Origin: Synechococcus sp. SB0662_bin_14
Lineage (GTDB): Bacteria > Cyanobacteriota > Cyanobacteriia > PCC-6307 > Cyanobiaceae
DNA length: 33,427 bases
Direction of reading: 5' to 3'
NCBI GenBank assembly: GCA_009840445.1
Contig: VXNS01000051.1
Coordinates: forward strand, 1-33,427
The first letter of the stretch is position 1, and every line of letters starts with the position of its first letter. The position numbers and the translations under genes were made by a program. Under the pieces are notes generated by a model. The model did no database searches, had not been told where the DNA came from, and saw only the letters and a program-made list of their open reading frames with translations. This document shows positions 1 to 10,149 of the stretch, piece after piece.

Positions 1-1
1 C

Positions 2-394
2 ACCCCTGAAGCCCCCTCCACCCCGCCGCCCCAGGGGGACCGTGACGGCCGGGGAATCCTCATCACGGCAGCGGCCCTGAAGCAACTGGGCCTTCTACGC
101 CAGCAGCAGGGGAGCGACTTCATCCTGCGGGTGGGGGTCCGCTCCGGCGGCTGTAGCGGCATGAGCTACACCATGGACTTCATCCAGCCCCAGGACGTGC
201 GGGAAGACGACAAGGTGTATGCCTACACGTTGGCGGACGGCGCGGGGTTTCAGGTGGTGTCCGATCCCAAGAGCCTGCTCTACATCTACGGGCTCCAGTT
301 GGATTTCAGTACGGCCCTCATTGGCGGCGGCTTCAACTTCACCAACCCCAACGCCACCCAGACCTGCGGCTGCGGCAGTTCCTTCGCCGTCTGA
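2..394 (+). CDS. IscA/SufA/HesB-family Fe-S cluster assembly protein, 5'-truncated by window edge
   Basis: A-type carrier that holds or transfers Fe-S clusters in the cytoplasm. The reading frame is open from base 2 and begins outside the window; about 130 codons are visible. The family signature is present: an opening segment [12 protein letters not shown], the first conserved cysteine in [10 protein letters not shown], and the C-terminal pair in TCGCGSSF just before the stop. These three cysteines are the expected cluster ligands. The Pro-rich stretch at the visible N-terminus suggests an extension before the fold. The stop is 46 nt before rpmB on the same strand. Which A-type paralogue (IscA, SufA or a cyanobacterial-specific one) cannot be decided here. 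The family call is secure. Confidence 0.9.
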   Translation, partial: TPEAPSTPPPQGDRDGRGILITAAALKQLGLLRQQQGSDFILRVGVRSGGCSGMSYTMDFIQPQDVREDDKVYAYTLADGAGFQVVSDPKSLLYIYGLQLDFSTALIGGGFNFTNPNATQTCGCGSSFAV

Positions 395-440
395 AGGGGC
401 TCCCTTGTGGGCTATGCTGACAACCCTCAGGTCTTCTTCC

Positions 441-677
441 ATGTCCCGGGTCTGCCAGCTCAGTGGCAAGCGCGCCAACAATGCCATGGCCGTCAGCCAC
501 TCCCACATCCGCACCAAAAAGCTCCAGCAGGTGAATCTGCAACACCGACGCCTCTGGTGGCCGGAAGGACGGCGCTACGTGCGCATGAGAATCTCCACCA
601 GGGCGTTGCGCACCATCCAGAAGAAGGGTCTTGACGCCTATGCCCGGCAGATGGGCGTCAACCTCAACGCCTTCTGA
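441..677 (+). CDS. rpmB: 50S ribosomal protein L28
   Basis: Structural protein of the large ribosomal subunit, 78 residues, the usual L28 length. It opens with [20 protein letters not shown] and continues with the basic [17 protein letters not shown] segment typical of bacterial and cyanobacterial L28, ending in GVNLNAF. The ATG at 441 was chosen because it gives the canonical MSRVCQ start; the same frame extends upstream without homology. It lies between the IscA-like gene and the lycopene cyclase, all on the plus strand. Confidence 0.96.
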   Translation: MSRVCQLSGKRANNAMAVSHSHIRTKKLQQVNLQHRRLWWPEGRRYVRMRISTRALRTIQKKGLDAYARQMGVNLNAF

Positions 678-709
678 CACACCCTGTGGCGCCCCGGCAG
701 CCGTAACCC

Positions 710-1972
710 ATGGGTGCTGCATCCCTCCCGTCCTCGCCTGCCCTCTGCGACGTGCTGGTGGTGGGGGCAGGGCCGGCGGCCCTCTCCATGGCCACGGCCT
801 TGGCCCGGCACCAGCTTGCGGTCACCCTTCTTGCCGCCCAGGATCCCTGGCGGCCATGGCCCAACACCTACGGCATCTGGGGCCATGAGCTGGATGAGCT
901 GGGTCTGGGGTTTTTGCTGGCCCACCGGTGGCGGCGCTGCTCCAGCGTGTTCCTGGACGAGGAATTGGATCACGGTCTGGACTACGGGCTGATTGATAAC
1001 GACGGTCTGCAAGGGTACTGGCGGCAACTGTGCAGTCAGCACGGCGTCCGTGTTCACCAGGACGAAGCGACGACCATCCGGCACCACCCTCACCACACGG
1101 AGGTGCAGGGGGCATCGGGGCAGTGCTACCGCCCGCAACTGGTGGTGGATGCCACGGGCCACCAACCGGTGTTCGTGCAGCGTCCCCGTTGCACCGCCGT
1201 GGCGCAGCAGGCGGCCTACGGGATGGTGGGGCGTTTCTCCACACCCCCCATCCGGCCCGGCTCCTTCGTGCTGATGGACTACCGCAATCACCACCTCGGC
1301 CCGGAGCAGCAGCAGGAGCCCCCCACCTTCCTCTATGCCATGGATCTGGGCAACGGCAGCTATTTCGTGGAGGAAACCTCCCTGGCGGCCTGCCCCCCCC
1401 TCCCCTTCCCCCTCTTGCAGCACCGTCTGGAGCAGCGCCTGGAGCGGCAAGGCTGTGTGGTGGAGCAGGTGCAGGAGGTGGAGCGGTGCCTGTTTCCCAT
1501 GAACCTGCCCCTGCCGGATCGACGGCAGCGGGTGGTGGGCTTTGGTGGAGCGGCCACCATGGTTCACCCGGCATCGGGCTACATGCTGGGCTCCCTGCTG
1601 CGCCGTGGTCCCGGCCTGGCCGCCGCCGTTGCCCAGGGTCTGGGGCAGGGGCTCCGTGGCGCAGCGTTGAGTCGCGCCGCCTGGAGCCACCTCTGGAGTG
1701 ACGACCTGGTGCGCCGCCACGGCATCTACCGCTTTGGCCTGGAGAAGTTGATGCGCCTCGGCAGCAACGACCTGCAAACCTTCTTCCACACCTTCTTCCA
1801 GCTTCCTCAACCCCTCTGGAGCGGCTTCCTCACCAACACCCTCCCCCTGGCCGGCCTGACAGGGGCCATGGTGCGCCTCCTGGCGACAGCGCCATGGACC
1901 ATTCGCCGCCATCTGCTCTGGCCCCGGGGGCGTGAGCTGAACCTGCTCCTCACGGGTCTGCTGCTGCGCTGA
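710..1972 (+). CDS. crtL: Lycopene cyclase (CrtL type, beta or epsilon)
   Basis: FAD/NAD(P)-dependent flavoprotein that closes the ionone rings of lycopene in carotenoid synthesis, probably membrane-associated. The 420-residue protein has the dinucleotide-binding motif DVLVVGAGPAALSMA at about residues 14-28. It also has the cyclase signature WPNTYGIWGHELDELGL at about 48-64, the YFVEETSL motif in the middle and the GYMLGSLLRR segment with a hydrophobic C-terminal third, as in plant and cyanobacterial CrtL. Picocyanobacteria often carry two CrtL paralogues. The NTYGIW variant (NNYGVW is common in beta-cyclases) leaves beta versus epsilon specificity open. The gene is followed 41 nt later by rsmG. 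Confidence 0.9.
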   Translation: MGAASLPSSPALCDVLVVGAGPAALSMATALARHQLAVTLLAAQDPWRPWPNTYGIWGHELDELGLGFLLAHRWRRCSSVFLDEELDHGLDYGLIDNDGLQGYWRQLCSQHGVRVHQDEATTIRHHPHHTEVQGASGQCYRPQLVVDATGHQPVFVQRPRCTAVAQQAAYGMVGRFSTPPIRPGSFVLMDYRNHHLGPEQQQEPPTFLYAMDLGNGSYFVEETSLAACPPLPFPLLQHRLEQRLERQGCVVEQVQEVERCLFPMNLPLPDRRQRVVGFGGAATMVHPASGYMLGSLLRRGPGLAAAVAQGLGQGLRGAALSRAAWSHLWSDDLVRRHGIYRFGLEKLMRLGSNDLQTFFHTFFQLPQPLWSGFLTNTLPLAGLTGAMVRLLATAPWTIRRHLLWPRGRELNLLLTGLLLR

Positions 1973-2013
1973 GGTGGGTGATGCCACCGCCAGGGAAGAA
2001 GAAAACAAGGACC

Positions 2014-2733
2014 ATGACCCACTTTCCCCTGTCTCCAGCCCAGCACCAGGCCCTGACGGTCCTGCAGCAGCAACTGCGCCGGTGGAACAGCCGCTGCAAT
2101 CTCACCAGGCTGGTGGAGGGGGACGACTATTGGGTGGCCCAGGTGCAGGATTCCCTGTGGCCCCTCACCCGCCTGGATCCCCCTCTCCGCGGTCCCCTGC
2201 GGGGGGTGGACGTGGGCACCGGCGGCGGCATTCCCGGATTGGTGCTGGCCGTTGCCTTGCCGGAGAGCCGCTGGGTGCTGGTGGACTCCCTGCAGCGCAA
2301 ATGTGCGGCGGTGCGGGCCATGGCCGGCGCCCTCGGCCTCAAGGCGCGGGTGGAGGTGGTGTGTACACGGGTGGAGGTGTTGGGTCGGGACCCTCAATAC
2401 CGTGGCCGGTTTGACGTGGCGGTGGCGCGAGGGGTGGCGGCGGCGCCGGTGGTGGCGGAATATCTGGCGCCGCTTCTGGACCGCCGTGGCGTAGCCCTCC
2501 TGTACCGGGGGCGCTGGAGCACAGCGGATCACCAGGCCTTGCAACAGGCCGCCCGACAGTTGGGTTGTCGGATCCGCGCCAGAGAGCGTTGTCTGCTTCC
2601 CGGCAATCGCGGCCAGCGTCACGTGCTGGTCCTGTCACCGGAGACGGCCTGCCCGGCACCCTATCCACGTGCTGTGGGCGTACCGGCCCGGCGCCCCCTG
2701 GCCACGGCGCCTTTGCCCCAGCCACCCACCTGA
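2014..2733 (+). CDS. rsmG: 16S rRNA (guanine-N7)-methyltransferase RsmG
   Basis: SAM-dependent methyltransferase that modifies G527 of 16S rRNA. The SAM-binding glycine loop is VDVGTGGGIPGLVLAVALP, preceded by the family pattern RWNSRCNLTRL and a DSL box (VQDSLWPL); FDVAVARGVA follows as in RsmG. The length is 239 residues from the ATG at 2014, which sits behind AAGGACC. An in-frame GTG/ATG pair at 1978-1983 would add 12 residues, but the homologous start MTHFPLSPAQ favours 2014. The Pro-rich C-terminal tail of about 25 residues is longer than usual. Confidence 0.93.
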   Translation: MTHFPLSPAQHQALTVLQQQLRRWNSRCNLTRLVEGDDYWVAQVQDSLWPLTRLDPPLRGPLRGVDVGTGGGIPGLVLAVALPESRWVLVDSLQRKCAAVRAMAGALGLKARVEVVCTRVEVLGRDPQYRGRFDVAVARGVAAAPVVAEYLAPLLDRRGVALLYRGRWSTADHQALQQAARQLGCRIRARERCLLPGNRGQRHVLVLSPETACPAPYPRAVGVPARRPLATAPLPQPPT

Positions 2734-2794
2734 TGAGTGTTGCAGTCTGCTGCAACTGCCCCGCTGGGGGCGGCAGGGATGACTTTGTGTGATA

Positions 2795-4954
2795 ATGCTT
2801 AAGAACAGTTCACGGTGGTGGTCCTTGTATCTTTTGCACCTCCACCTTCACGGGTTGTTTCGTGCGCGCAACCTTGAGTTGGGCCGTGACGCCGACACGG
2901 GCGGGCAAACCCTCTACGTGTTGGAGTTGGTCAAGGCCCTGGCGGGTCAGGAGGACGTGGAGCGGGTGGAAGTGGTCACCCGACTCGTTGAGGACCGTCG
3001 GGTGTCCGGTGATTACAGCCGCCGGGAGGAGACCATTTGCCCGGGCGCCCAAATTGTGCGCCTCCCCTTCGGACCCAGACGCTACCTCCGCAAGGAACTT
3101 CTCTGGCCCCACCTGGATGAACTGGCTGATGAACTCGTTCACCACGTCTGCCGTCGTGGTCGGCGGCCCCACTGGATTCATGCCCACTATGCCGATGCGG
3201 GCTACGTGGGCGCCCTGGTGAGCCGCCGGCTGGAGATTCCCCTGCTGTTCACCGGTCATTCCCTGGGGCGCGAGAAGTTGCGCCGCCTCCTGGCCACCGG
3301 CCAGACCCGGGCCCAGATCGAGAAGACCTACGCCATGAGCCTGCGCATCGACGCCGAGGAGTTGGCCCTGGCGCAAAGCCGCCTTGTGGTGACCAGCACC
3401 CGCCAGGAGGCCACGGATCAATACGCCCGCTACGGTCGCTTCCACCCGGAATTGGCGACGGTCATTGCTCCGGGTGTGGACCTGGAGCGCTTCCATCCTG
3501 CCCAGGACAGCGATCCCTCGTTCACGGAGTTGGATGCCCTCCTGGGGCAGTTCCTGCGCCAGCCCCGGCGACCACCTGTGCTGGCCCTCTCCCGGGCGGA
3601 TCGACGCAAGAACATCCCCGCACTGGTGGCCGCCTTCGGCAGTTCGGAGCGGTTGCGGCGTCAAGGCAATCTCATCCTGCTGATGGGCTCCCGTCGGGAC
3701 ATCCGCAAAGCCGACCGTGAGCAGCGGGAGGTGTTCCAGCAGGTGCTGGAGCTGGTGGATTACCACAATCTCTACGGCCAAGTGGCCTATCCCAAGCAGT
3801 TGGGCAGCGATCAGGTGCCCCGGCTCTACCGTTGGGCGGCCCAGCGGGGTGGCGTCTTTGTCAACCCTGCCCTCACCGAACCCTTCGGTCTCACCCTCCT
3901 GGAGGCTGCGGCCAGTGGCCTGCCGGTGGTGGCCACGGACGATGGGGGACCCCGGGACATCTTGAGCCGCTGCCGCAACGGACTCCTGGCGGACGTGGCC
4001 AACATCGACCAGTTGCGCACCGCCATCGAGCGGCTGCTGGGCCAGCCCAACCGCTGGCAAACCTTTGCCCAAAACGGCCTTGAGGCGGTGCAGCGCCACT
4101 ACAGTTGGGTCGCCCACGCCCGGCGCTACCTGAGCCTGGGCTCCGACCTGGTGAAGGACTACAGCCTGCCCCGATCCACCCTGACCCTGGCCAAAAAAAC
4201 CGACGTAAAGGCCCGCCTGGGGCGCCGCCTGTTGTACTGCGACCTGGACGGCGCCCTGGCTGAAGCGGACCAGGACAGCCTGCAGGCCCTCAACAAGCGA
4301 CTGCACGCCACCCGCCCCCAAACCAGTTTCGGGATTCTCACCGGGGTGGGACCCCAGCAGGCTAAAGAGCAGTTGGCGGCCCTGGAGTTGCCCCCTGCAG
4401 ACGTGTGGATCTGCCGCAACGGTACGGACGTGTCCTATGGCCCGCATCAGGACCAGGATCTGGTCTGGCGTGACCACATCAGCGAGGGCTGGGATCGTGC
4501 CGCCCTGGAGAACGCCATGGCCGAATTCCAGGACTGCCTGACCATGCAGCCCTCCTCCCAGCAGGGGGACTATAAATTGAGCTACTGGCTCAACGGGGAA
4601 GATCTGAGCCTGGTGGCCGCCATTCGCCAGGCCATCCGCGACCAGGGTCTGCGGGCCCAGGTGGTGTTGGTGGACCACGTGTTTCTGGATCTGTTGCCCT
4701 TCGCAGGGGGGCGTCCCGACGCCATTCGCCATGTGGCCCTGCAACAGGGCATTCCCCTGGAGCACATCCTCGTGGCCGCCAGCCAGCACGGGGACGGGGA
4801 GGTGTTGCGCGGCTTGTCCCTGGGGGTGGTGCTGGCCAACCACGACCCCTCCCTGGACGAACTGCGCCAACAGCGCAGTGTGTTCTTCGCCCGTCGTCCC
4901 CAGGCCTGGGGCATTCTGGAGGGGATGGATCACTACCGCTTCTTCTCCCGCTGA
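2795..4954 (+). CDS. spsA: Sucrose-phosphate synthase with C-terminal HAD (SPP-like) domain
   Basis: Makes sucrose-6-phosphate from UDP- or ADP-glucose and fructose-6-phosphate, the first step of compatible-solute sucrose synthesis. The N-terminal GT-B glycosyltransferase (about residues 1-460) has LHLHLHGLF, the sugar-binding GRDADTGGQTLYVLEL, FTGHSLGREK, and the donor-site E-x7-E in TEPFGLTLLEAAASG followed by DGGPRDI. A HAD domain related to sucrose-phosphate phosphatase begins near residue 475 with CDLDGALAEA. In that domain the motif I threonine is alanine and the usual GDSGND motif reads ASQHGD, so phosphatase activity is doubtful. Start options are GTG 2789 and ATG 2795; a GGCAGGGA stretch lies upstream. 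The total of about 719 residues matches cyanobacterial two-domain SPS. Confidence 0.93.
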   Translation: MLKNSSRWWSLYLLHLHLHGLFRARNLELGRDADTGGQTLYVLELVKALAGQEDVERVEVVTRLVEDRRVSGDYSRREETICPGAQIVRLPFGPRRYLRKELLWPHLDELADELVHHVCRRGRRPHWIHAHYADAGYVGALVSRRLEIPLLFTGHSLGREKLRRLLATGQTRAQIEKTYAMSLRIDAEELALAQSRLVVTSTRQEATDQYARYGRFHPELATVIAPGVDLERFHPAQDSDPSFTELDALLGQFLRQPRRPPVLALSRADRRKNIPALVAAFGSSERLRRQGNLILLMGSRRDIRKADREQREVFQQVLELVDYHNLYGQVAYPKQLGSDQVPRLYRWAAQRGGVFVNPALTEPFGLTLLEAAASGLPVVATDDGGPRDILSRCRNGLLADVANIDQLRTAIERLLGQPNRWQTFAQNGLEAVQRHYSWVAHARRYLSLGSDLVKDYSLPRSTLTLAKKTDVKARLGRRLLYCDLDGALAEADQDSLQALNKRLHATRPQTSFGILTGVGPQQAKEQLAALELPPADVWICRNGTDVSYGPHQDQDLVWRDHISEGWDRAALENAMAEFQDCLTMQPSSQQGDYKLSYWLNGEDLSLVAAIRQAIRDQGLRAQVVLVDHVFLDLLPFAGGRPDAIRHVALQQGIPLEHILVAASQHGDGEVLRGLSLGVVLANHDPSLDELRQQRSVFFARRPQAWGILEGMDHYRFFSR

Positions 4955-4984
4955 TTCCCAAGGGGGAGGCGGGGTGGTGATGCT

Positions 4985-5236
4985 TCAGGACTCCACCAAC
5001 TCCAGTTGACGACCCGGCCCGTCCTCATCCAGAAAGCCGAATGCCGCAAATACGGTGGAATCCGTGTGGGTGATGTGCTGTTGGCCCCGCTGCCGTTCCA
5101 GGCAAAAGCCATCTTGATCCAGCCGTCGCATCAAGGTGGCAGCTTCCTCAAAACGGGCGGCCATGGCGGCAAGGCTGTGGCAATCCTCGCTCAACCCTTT
5201 GTCCTGCCATGTGAAGTGGGGCATGGCGAGTACCAA
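4985..5236 (-). CDS. Small conserved-looking hypothetical protein downstream of mraY
   Basis: The 83-residue soluble ORF begins 12 nt after the mraY stop on the same strand, so it is probably co-transcribed. GGGGAGCC at 5248-5241 is well spaced for the TTG start at 5236; an ATG at 5224 (MPHFTWQDKG) would give 79 residues but lies 18 nt from that site. The middle, SLAAMAARFEEAATLMRRL, looks helical, and the C-terminal half (ITHTDSTVFAAFGFLDE) looks like a short beta/alpha unit. I do not recognise a named domain. The base composition matches the neighbours. It is convergent with the sucrose-phosphate synthase gene, whose stop lies 30 nt away. Confidence 0.65.
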   Translation of the reverse strand: MVLAMPHFTWQDKGLSEDCHSLAAMAARFEEAATLMRRLDQDGFCLERQRGQQHITHTDSTVFAAFGFLDEDGPGRQLELVES

Positions 5237-5248
5237 AATCGGCTCCCC

Positions 5249-6358
5249 CTAGCCTGCCAGCACCAGCAGGCCCAAGGCAACAGACACCACGGCGGCCAGC
5301 CAGAATCCCACCACCACGGTCACCTCGCTGGCGCCACCCAGTTCAAAGTGGTGGTGCAGGGGCGCCATGCGCAGCAGGCGCCGGGGTTGCCCCCACCAGC
5401 GGCGGCTCAACTTGAACCAGCCCACCTGGAGCACCACGGAAAGGGATTCGGCCATGGGCACCGCCCCCATGACCAATAACGCCCAAAGGCTGTCGCTGAG
5501 CAGGGCCAGCCCCGCCAGAATTCCCCCCAGCGCCAAGGACCCCGTATCCCCCATGAATGCCTTGGCGGGGCGGCGATTATGCACCAGAAAGCCCAGATAG
5601 GCCCCCGCCATGGCTGCCGCAAACCCTGCCAGGGCCGGGTCCCCGTTGCTGCCCCGCGCCATAAGCTGAATGGCCATGCCCAGAAGGATGACGGCGCCAC
5701 AACCCGCCGCCAGACCGTCCAGGCCGTCGGTGAGGTTGGTGGCGTTGCTTTCCGCCAGGAAGGTCCACAGGCCCAGGGGCCAGATCAACGGACCCAACTC
5801 CAGCACCCCGCCAAAGGGGAACGACACCTGGGTGGGCAGCCATCCCTGCTGGCTGGCCTTGGCCAGGAAGACAACGGCCACCAGCCCCTGGAGCACCAGC
5901 TTGGCGGAGGGCCTCAGTCCTTGATTGCTCTTCTGCAGCAGGCTCTGCCAGTCGTCCAGCCCGCCGATGGCCATGAAACCCAGGCCAGTGGAGGCCAGCA
6001 GCAGTAGCCGACCGTCACCGGCATCCACCCATCCCCCCAGCACCACGCCACAGGGCACCAGCAGCAAGCCGGCCATGGTGGGCGTACCACTTTTCCCCTG
6101 GTGGCTTTGGGGGCCGTCAACACGAACGGTCTGGCCCATGTGCAGACGCCGCAGGAGGGGAATCCCCAGGCCGCACACCACCCCACTCACCAGGCCGGTG
6201 AAGAGGAGGGGGGGGCTGAGCTGGGGCTGGCCCACGTGGCAATCCGCCAACAGGGCCGCCAGCAGAGCCAGACCCATGAGGAGGGCTGCCCACATGGCGC
6301 CGGAGCCCGGCAGGTTGTGTGGTGTGGTGGCGGCTGCAGAGCCGTGTCCTGCACCCAT
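5249..6358 (-). CDS. mraY: Phospho-N-acetylmuramoyl-pentapeptide-transferase MraY
   Basis: Integral inner-membrane enzyme that transfers phospho-MurNAc-pentapeptide to undecaprenyl phosphate, forming lipid I in peptidoglycan synthesis. Diagnostic motifs are GGLDDW (the Asp pair), [15 protein letters not shown] at about residues 200-215, [13 protein letters not shown], and [10 protein letters not shown] near the C-terminus. About ten hydrophobic segments are visible across 369 residues, the normal length. The first 20 residues before [12 protein letters not shown] may be an over-extended start; ATG at 6295 (MWAALLMG) is an alternative. It stands apart from other mur genes, as is common in picocyanobacteria. 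Confidence 0.95.
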   Translation of the reverse strand: MGAGHGSAAATTPHNLPGSGAMWAALLMGLALLAALLADCHVGQPQLSPPLLFTGLVSGVVCGLGIPLLRRLHMGQTVRVDGPQSHQGKSGTPTMAGLLLVPCGVVLGGWVDAGDGRLLLLASTGLGFMAIGGLDDWQSLLQKSNQGLRPSAKLVLQGLVAVVFLAKASQQGWLPTQVSFPFGGVLELGPLIWPLGLWTFLAESNATNLTDGLDGLAAGCGAVILLGMAIQLMARGSNGDPALAGFAAAMAGAYLGFLVHNRRPAKAFMGDTGSLALGGILAGLALLSDSLWALLVMGAVPMAESLSVVLQVGWFKLSRRWWGQPRRLLRMAPLHHHFELGGASEVTVVVGFWLAAVVSVALGLLVLAG

Positions 6359-6411
6359 GCCGTGGCGGAAGACTGCAGCCAGCCTAGGCCTTGGGCGTCA
6401 ACGGGCCGGCT

Positions 6412-6675
6412 TCAGTCTTCCCAACTGTCCTCCTGCTCGTCGTCTTTGCTGTAGGTCTCCCGTTCACCCATGAGGACGGACAACTCCTCCTCCTCCATGG
6501 TGCTCAGGTCCTGGCCCTGGTACTTCTCTTCCTGCAAAAGCCGCCCTGTGTCCTGAAGCCAACTGAGCAGGTCCGGCTCCTCCCGCAGAGGCAGCACCGG
6601 CGCCGGGTCGTCACGCCGGTAGTAGCTGAGCGATGGGTTGGGATTGTCCAGTGGGTCAACAGGGGCGCCGCTCAT
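6412..6675 (-). CDS. DUF3134-family protein
   Basis: An 87-residue cytoplasmic protein of unknown function from a cyanobacteria-restricted family. The recognisable core is NPSLSYYRRDDPAPVLPLREEPDLLSWLQDTGRLL. A very acidic C-terminus (MEEEELSVLMGERETYSKDDEQEDSWED in outline) follows. The ATG at 6675 gives MSGAPVDPLDNPNPS. It is divergent from the small membrane-protein gene at 6734, with a short AT-richer spacer (AAAGCTATTTTAACAGG) between them that could carry promoters. The family assignment is from memory of the PAPVxPLRxEPxLLxWL pattern. Confidence 0.8.
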   Translation of the reverse strand: MSGAPVDPLDNPNPSLSYYRRDDPAPVLPLREEPDLLSWLQDTGRLLQEEKYQGQDLSTMEEEELSVLMGERETYSKDDEQEDSWED

Positions 6676-6733
6676 CCGGGAAAGGACCGTAAAAAGCTAT
6701 TTTAACAGGAGTTGCAGGAGCGTAGCCGTTCCC

Positions 6734-6958
6734 ATGGCCTCCGGTTGGTTCTTCAAGCTACAGCTCACCCTGTCCGTCTGGGGCCTGGCCTGGGTGCTGT
6801 CTCTGCTGATTCATGCCTGGGGACGCTCCACTGTTCTCACCTCGCCGCCAGCGCCGGTGTTGCTGGTGGTGGTGTTGGGACCTGGGATCGGGGCAGCGGT
6901 GGCCATTTTCAACCAGTGGCTGGCAGCACGTCAGAATCAAGCATCGAGGATGAAGTGA
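6734..6958 (+). CDS. Small two-TM membrane protein
   Basis: A 74-residue hydrophobic protein with two predicted membrane helices. The first is around [19 protein letters not shown]; the second, [20 protein letters not shown], is followed by a basic tail ([15 protein letters not shown]). The ATG at 6734 has AGGAG at 6716-6720. Its stop is 4 nt before the argG ATG, so the two are probably co-transcribed. Small proteins of this shape are found upstream of argG in marine picocyanobacteria as I recall, but I know no function. Confidence 0.7.
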   Translation: MASGWFFKLQLTLSVWGLAWVLSLLIHAWGRSTVLTSPPAPVLLVVVLGPGIGAAVAIFNQWLAARQNQASRMK

Positions 6959-6962
6959 ACCC

Positions 6963-8152
<1,190 letters not shown>

Positions 8153-8162
<10 letters not shown>

Positions 8163-8566
8163 GCCTGCTGAGCAGGGGCATCGTCCGTGGCCTTGTCCTG
8201 GCCACTACGGGAGTCCCGGGGAACGGGGGCAAAGTTCAGCTTGATGGTGAGGTAGCGGATCACGTCGTCACTCAGCCCCATGGCTTGCTCCAGCACCGCC
8301 ACCTGCTGACCGCTGCCGGCGTGGTGCAACTGCACGTAAATCCCTTCCGTGTGCTTGTCAATGGGATAGGCCAGGCGCCGCTTGCCCCGCATCTGGGTGT
8401 CGATTATCTGCCCTTCAGCACCCAGGATGCAGTCCCGGTATTTGTTCACATGGCTGTCTACGGCATCCTCGGCAATGTTGGGCCGCAGGATGTACATGGT
8501 CTCGTAATAGTTCAGCTCTTGCTGGGGTGTGGTTGGGGAGGCTTTGGTGATGGGGGTGGTGGTCAT
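8153..8566 (-). CDS. rpsF: 30S ribosomal protein S6
   Basis: Small-subunit ribosomal protein, 137 residues. The S6 fold is clear from [17 protein letters not shown], the central [25 protein letters not shown] and [12 protein letters not shown]. About 17 residues precede the YYET motif and a 25-residue polar tail ([19 protein letters not shown]) follows, both common in cyanobacterial S6. It is convergent with argG, with a 10-nt overlap of coding ends, so no independent terminator can lie between them. Confidence 0.95.
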
Positions 8567-8620
8567 GGAGGTGGGTAAGGGGCGGGCCGGGAAGGGGCAA
8601 TCTACGCTGCTGGGCGGACT

Positions 8621-9112
8621 TTAGAAAAGCTGGAGCCGCACGGCATCCGACAGGCTGGGTAGTTCGGGCTCCCGTCCGCGGATGCACTCCACAGCGGCGA
8701 AGAGCACCAGCAACAGACTGCCAAAAAACAGGGTGTTGCCAAAGGCATCGCAAGCAAGGCCTTCCGTGATGCCGGGGCGGCAGCCAAAAATGGCCAAGCC
8801 GTAGCCCGCCACCAGGAGAATAACATCCACCAGAATGGCTTGCAGGGCGTTGAAGCGGAGGAAATAGGGCGCTCGCGGGTTGCGGGCCACCGCAAAAAAC
8901 ACCACCAGCAGCAGCAACATGGCTCCCAGGCCAAAGGGTACCAGGCCGCTGATCCAGCTCAGGGGCAGCACGGGAACAACCAGGGCCGTCTGCACCGCCG
9001 GGGGCACCAGCCCCAGGGCGAAGAAGGGGCGACCCAGGGCCAGGGCATCGGTCCACGGCAGGAGATACATGGCCAGCCCCAGCCCACGTTGCCAGAAAGG
9101 AATAGGGTTCAT
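8621..9112 (-). CDS. Tic20-family membrane protein
   Basis: A 163-residue integral membrane protein of the Tic20/HOTT-like family. The plastid members are part of the inner-envelope protein-import machinery; the cyanobacterial function is not settled. The signature opening IPFWQRGLGLAMYLLPWTDAL is followed by about four membrane helices, with the conserved segment YFLRFNALQAILVDVIL in the middle. The ATG at 9112 gives MNPIPFWQRG. It lies between rpsF and aroE on the minus strand, 54 nt from the rpsF start. Confidence 0.85.
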   Translation of the reverse strand: MNPIPFWQRGLGLAMYLLPWTDALALGRPFFALGLVPPAVQTALVVPVLPLSWISGLVPFGLGAMLLLLVVFFAVARNPRAPYFLRFNALQAILVDVILLVAGYGLAIFGCRPGITEGLACDAFGNTLFFGSLLLVLFAAVECIRGREPELPSLSDAVRLQLF

Positions 9113-9136
9113 GTGGGGCTCCAGGGTATGACCAGG

Positions 9137-10027
9137 CTAAACCGGGGCGCCCCGGGATTCAGGCGGCGCCTCCAGGGCGGCGCTGGCGGCCCTGAGCATG
9201 GCGTCTTCGTCCACCTCCTGGCGACCACACCACAGGCGCAAGGCCGCTGCCCCCTGCCCCACCAGCATGGCCAGCCCGTCGATGGTGCCACAGCCCTGGG
9301 CGTGGGCCCGGCGCAGCAGTGTTGTGGGGCGGGGGGTGTAAATGACGTCGTAGACCCAGGTGTGGGGCCTGAGGCGCTCCAACTGACCCGGACCCAGGGG
9401 ACAGGCCTCGCCGGCAGGACTCATGCCCACAGGGGTGGTGTTGACCACCAACTCCACCGTGTCCAGAACGGCGTCCAGCCCATGCCAGGGCACCCCCTCC
9501 GGATGGTCCGCCAAGCCCTGGGCATCCGCCAGAAACCGCTGCAGCCGTTGTGGATCACGCCCGGCCACCAGAATCCGCCCACAGCCCAGGGCGCTGCAGC
9601 CGGCCACCACCGCCCGGGCGCTGCCCCCCCCACCCAGCACCAGGGCGGTGGTGTTCCTCAGATCCACTCCCTGCCGTTGCAGGGGCGCCATGAAACCCGC
9701 CATGTCGGTGTTGTCCCCCACCCAGCCATGGTGCTGTCGCACCAGGGTGTTGACCGCGCCAATGCGTTGGGCCAGGGGCGTCACCCCATGGAGCAGGGGC
9801 ATCACCGCCTGCTTGTGGGGAATGGTCACGTTAAGACCCACGGCTCCGAGGGCGTGCAGACCCTCCAGGGCAACGGGCAAGCCGGCGGCAGACACCGGCA
9901 ACGCCATGTAGCACCAATCCAGCCCCAGTTTGCGGATGGCGGCGTTCTGCAGGACGGGCGAGAGGGAGTGGCCCACCGGATCACCCAACACCGCCAGCAG
10001 CTTTGTGGACCCCCCAATAACGGCCAT
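9137..10027 (-). CDS. aroE: Shikimate dehydrogenase
   Basis: NADPH-dependent reduction of 3-dehydroshikimate in the chorismate pathway. Substrate-site motifs are GDPVGHSLSPVLQNAA near the N-terminus, NVTIPHKQAV (catalytic Lys) and GDNTDMAGF (catalytic Asp). The nucleotide-binding loop is VLGGGGSARAV, followed by NTTPVGM and a C-terminal DGLAMLVGQGA segment. The ATG at 10027 (MAVIGGSTKLLAVLGDP) fits the family; the frame stays open 48 nt upstream without homology. Length is 296 residues, slightly long because of an Ala/Pro-rich tail. It is divergent from dnaK. Confidence 0.95.
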   Translation of the reverse strand: MAVIGGSTKLLAVLGDPVGHSLSPVLQNAAIRKLGLDWCYMALPVSAAGLPVALEGLHALGAVGLNVTIPHKQAVMPLLHGVTPLAQRIGAVNTLVRQHHGWVGDNTDMAGFMAPLQRQGVDLRNTTALVLGGGGSARAVVAGCSALGCGRILVAGRDPQRLQRFLADAQGLADHPEGVPWHGLDAVLDTVELVVNTTPVGMSPAGEACPLGPGQLERLRPHTWVYDVIYTPRPTTLLRRAHAQGCGTIDGLAMLVGQGAAALRLWCGRQEVDEDAMLRAASAALEAPPESRGAPV

Positions 10028-10149
10028 AGGGCTTTGAAAACGCTGGGTTGAGCGTAGGCAGGGTTCGGGAACCACGCCTCTGCAGCGATGAGCATGGCAG
10101 GGGAGGATGCATCACGCTTTTAGCAGTCACGTTTTGAGGTATCGCAATC

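Noticed and set aside
638-2008. Very long open frame on the strand opposite the lycopene cyclase
   Set aside because: The translation has no recognisable domain and is rich in Gln, His and Gly; the opposite strand encodes a clear enzyme. High GC produces such mirror frames, as also seen opposite SPS (2810-4933) and dnaK (10120-11946).
10060-10149. Heat-shock CIRCE element before dnaK
   Set aside because: No TTAGCACTC-N9-GAGTGCTAA or near match was found in the upstream region.
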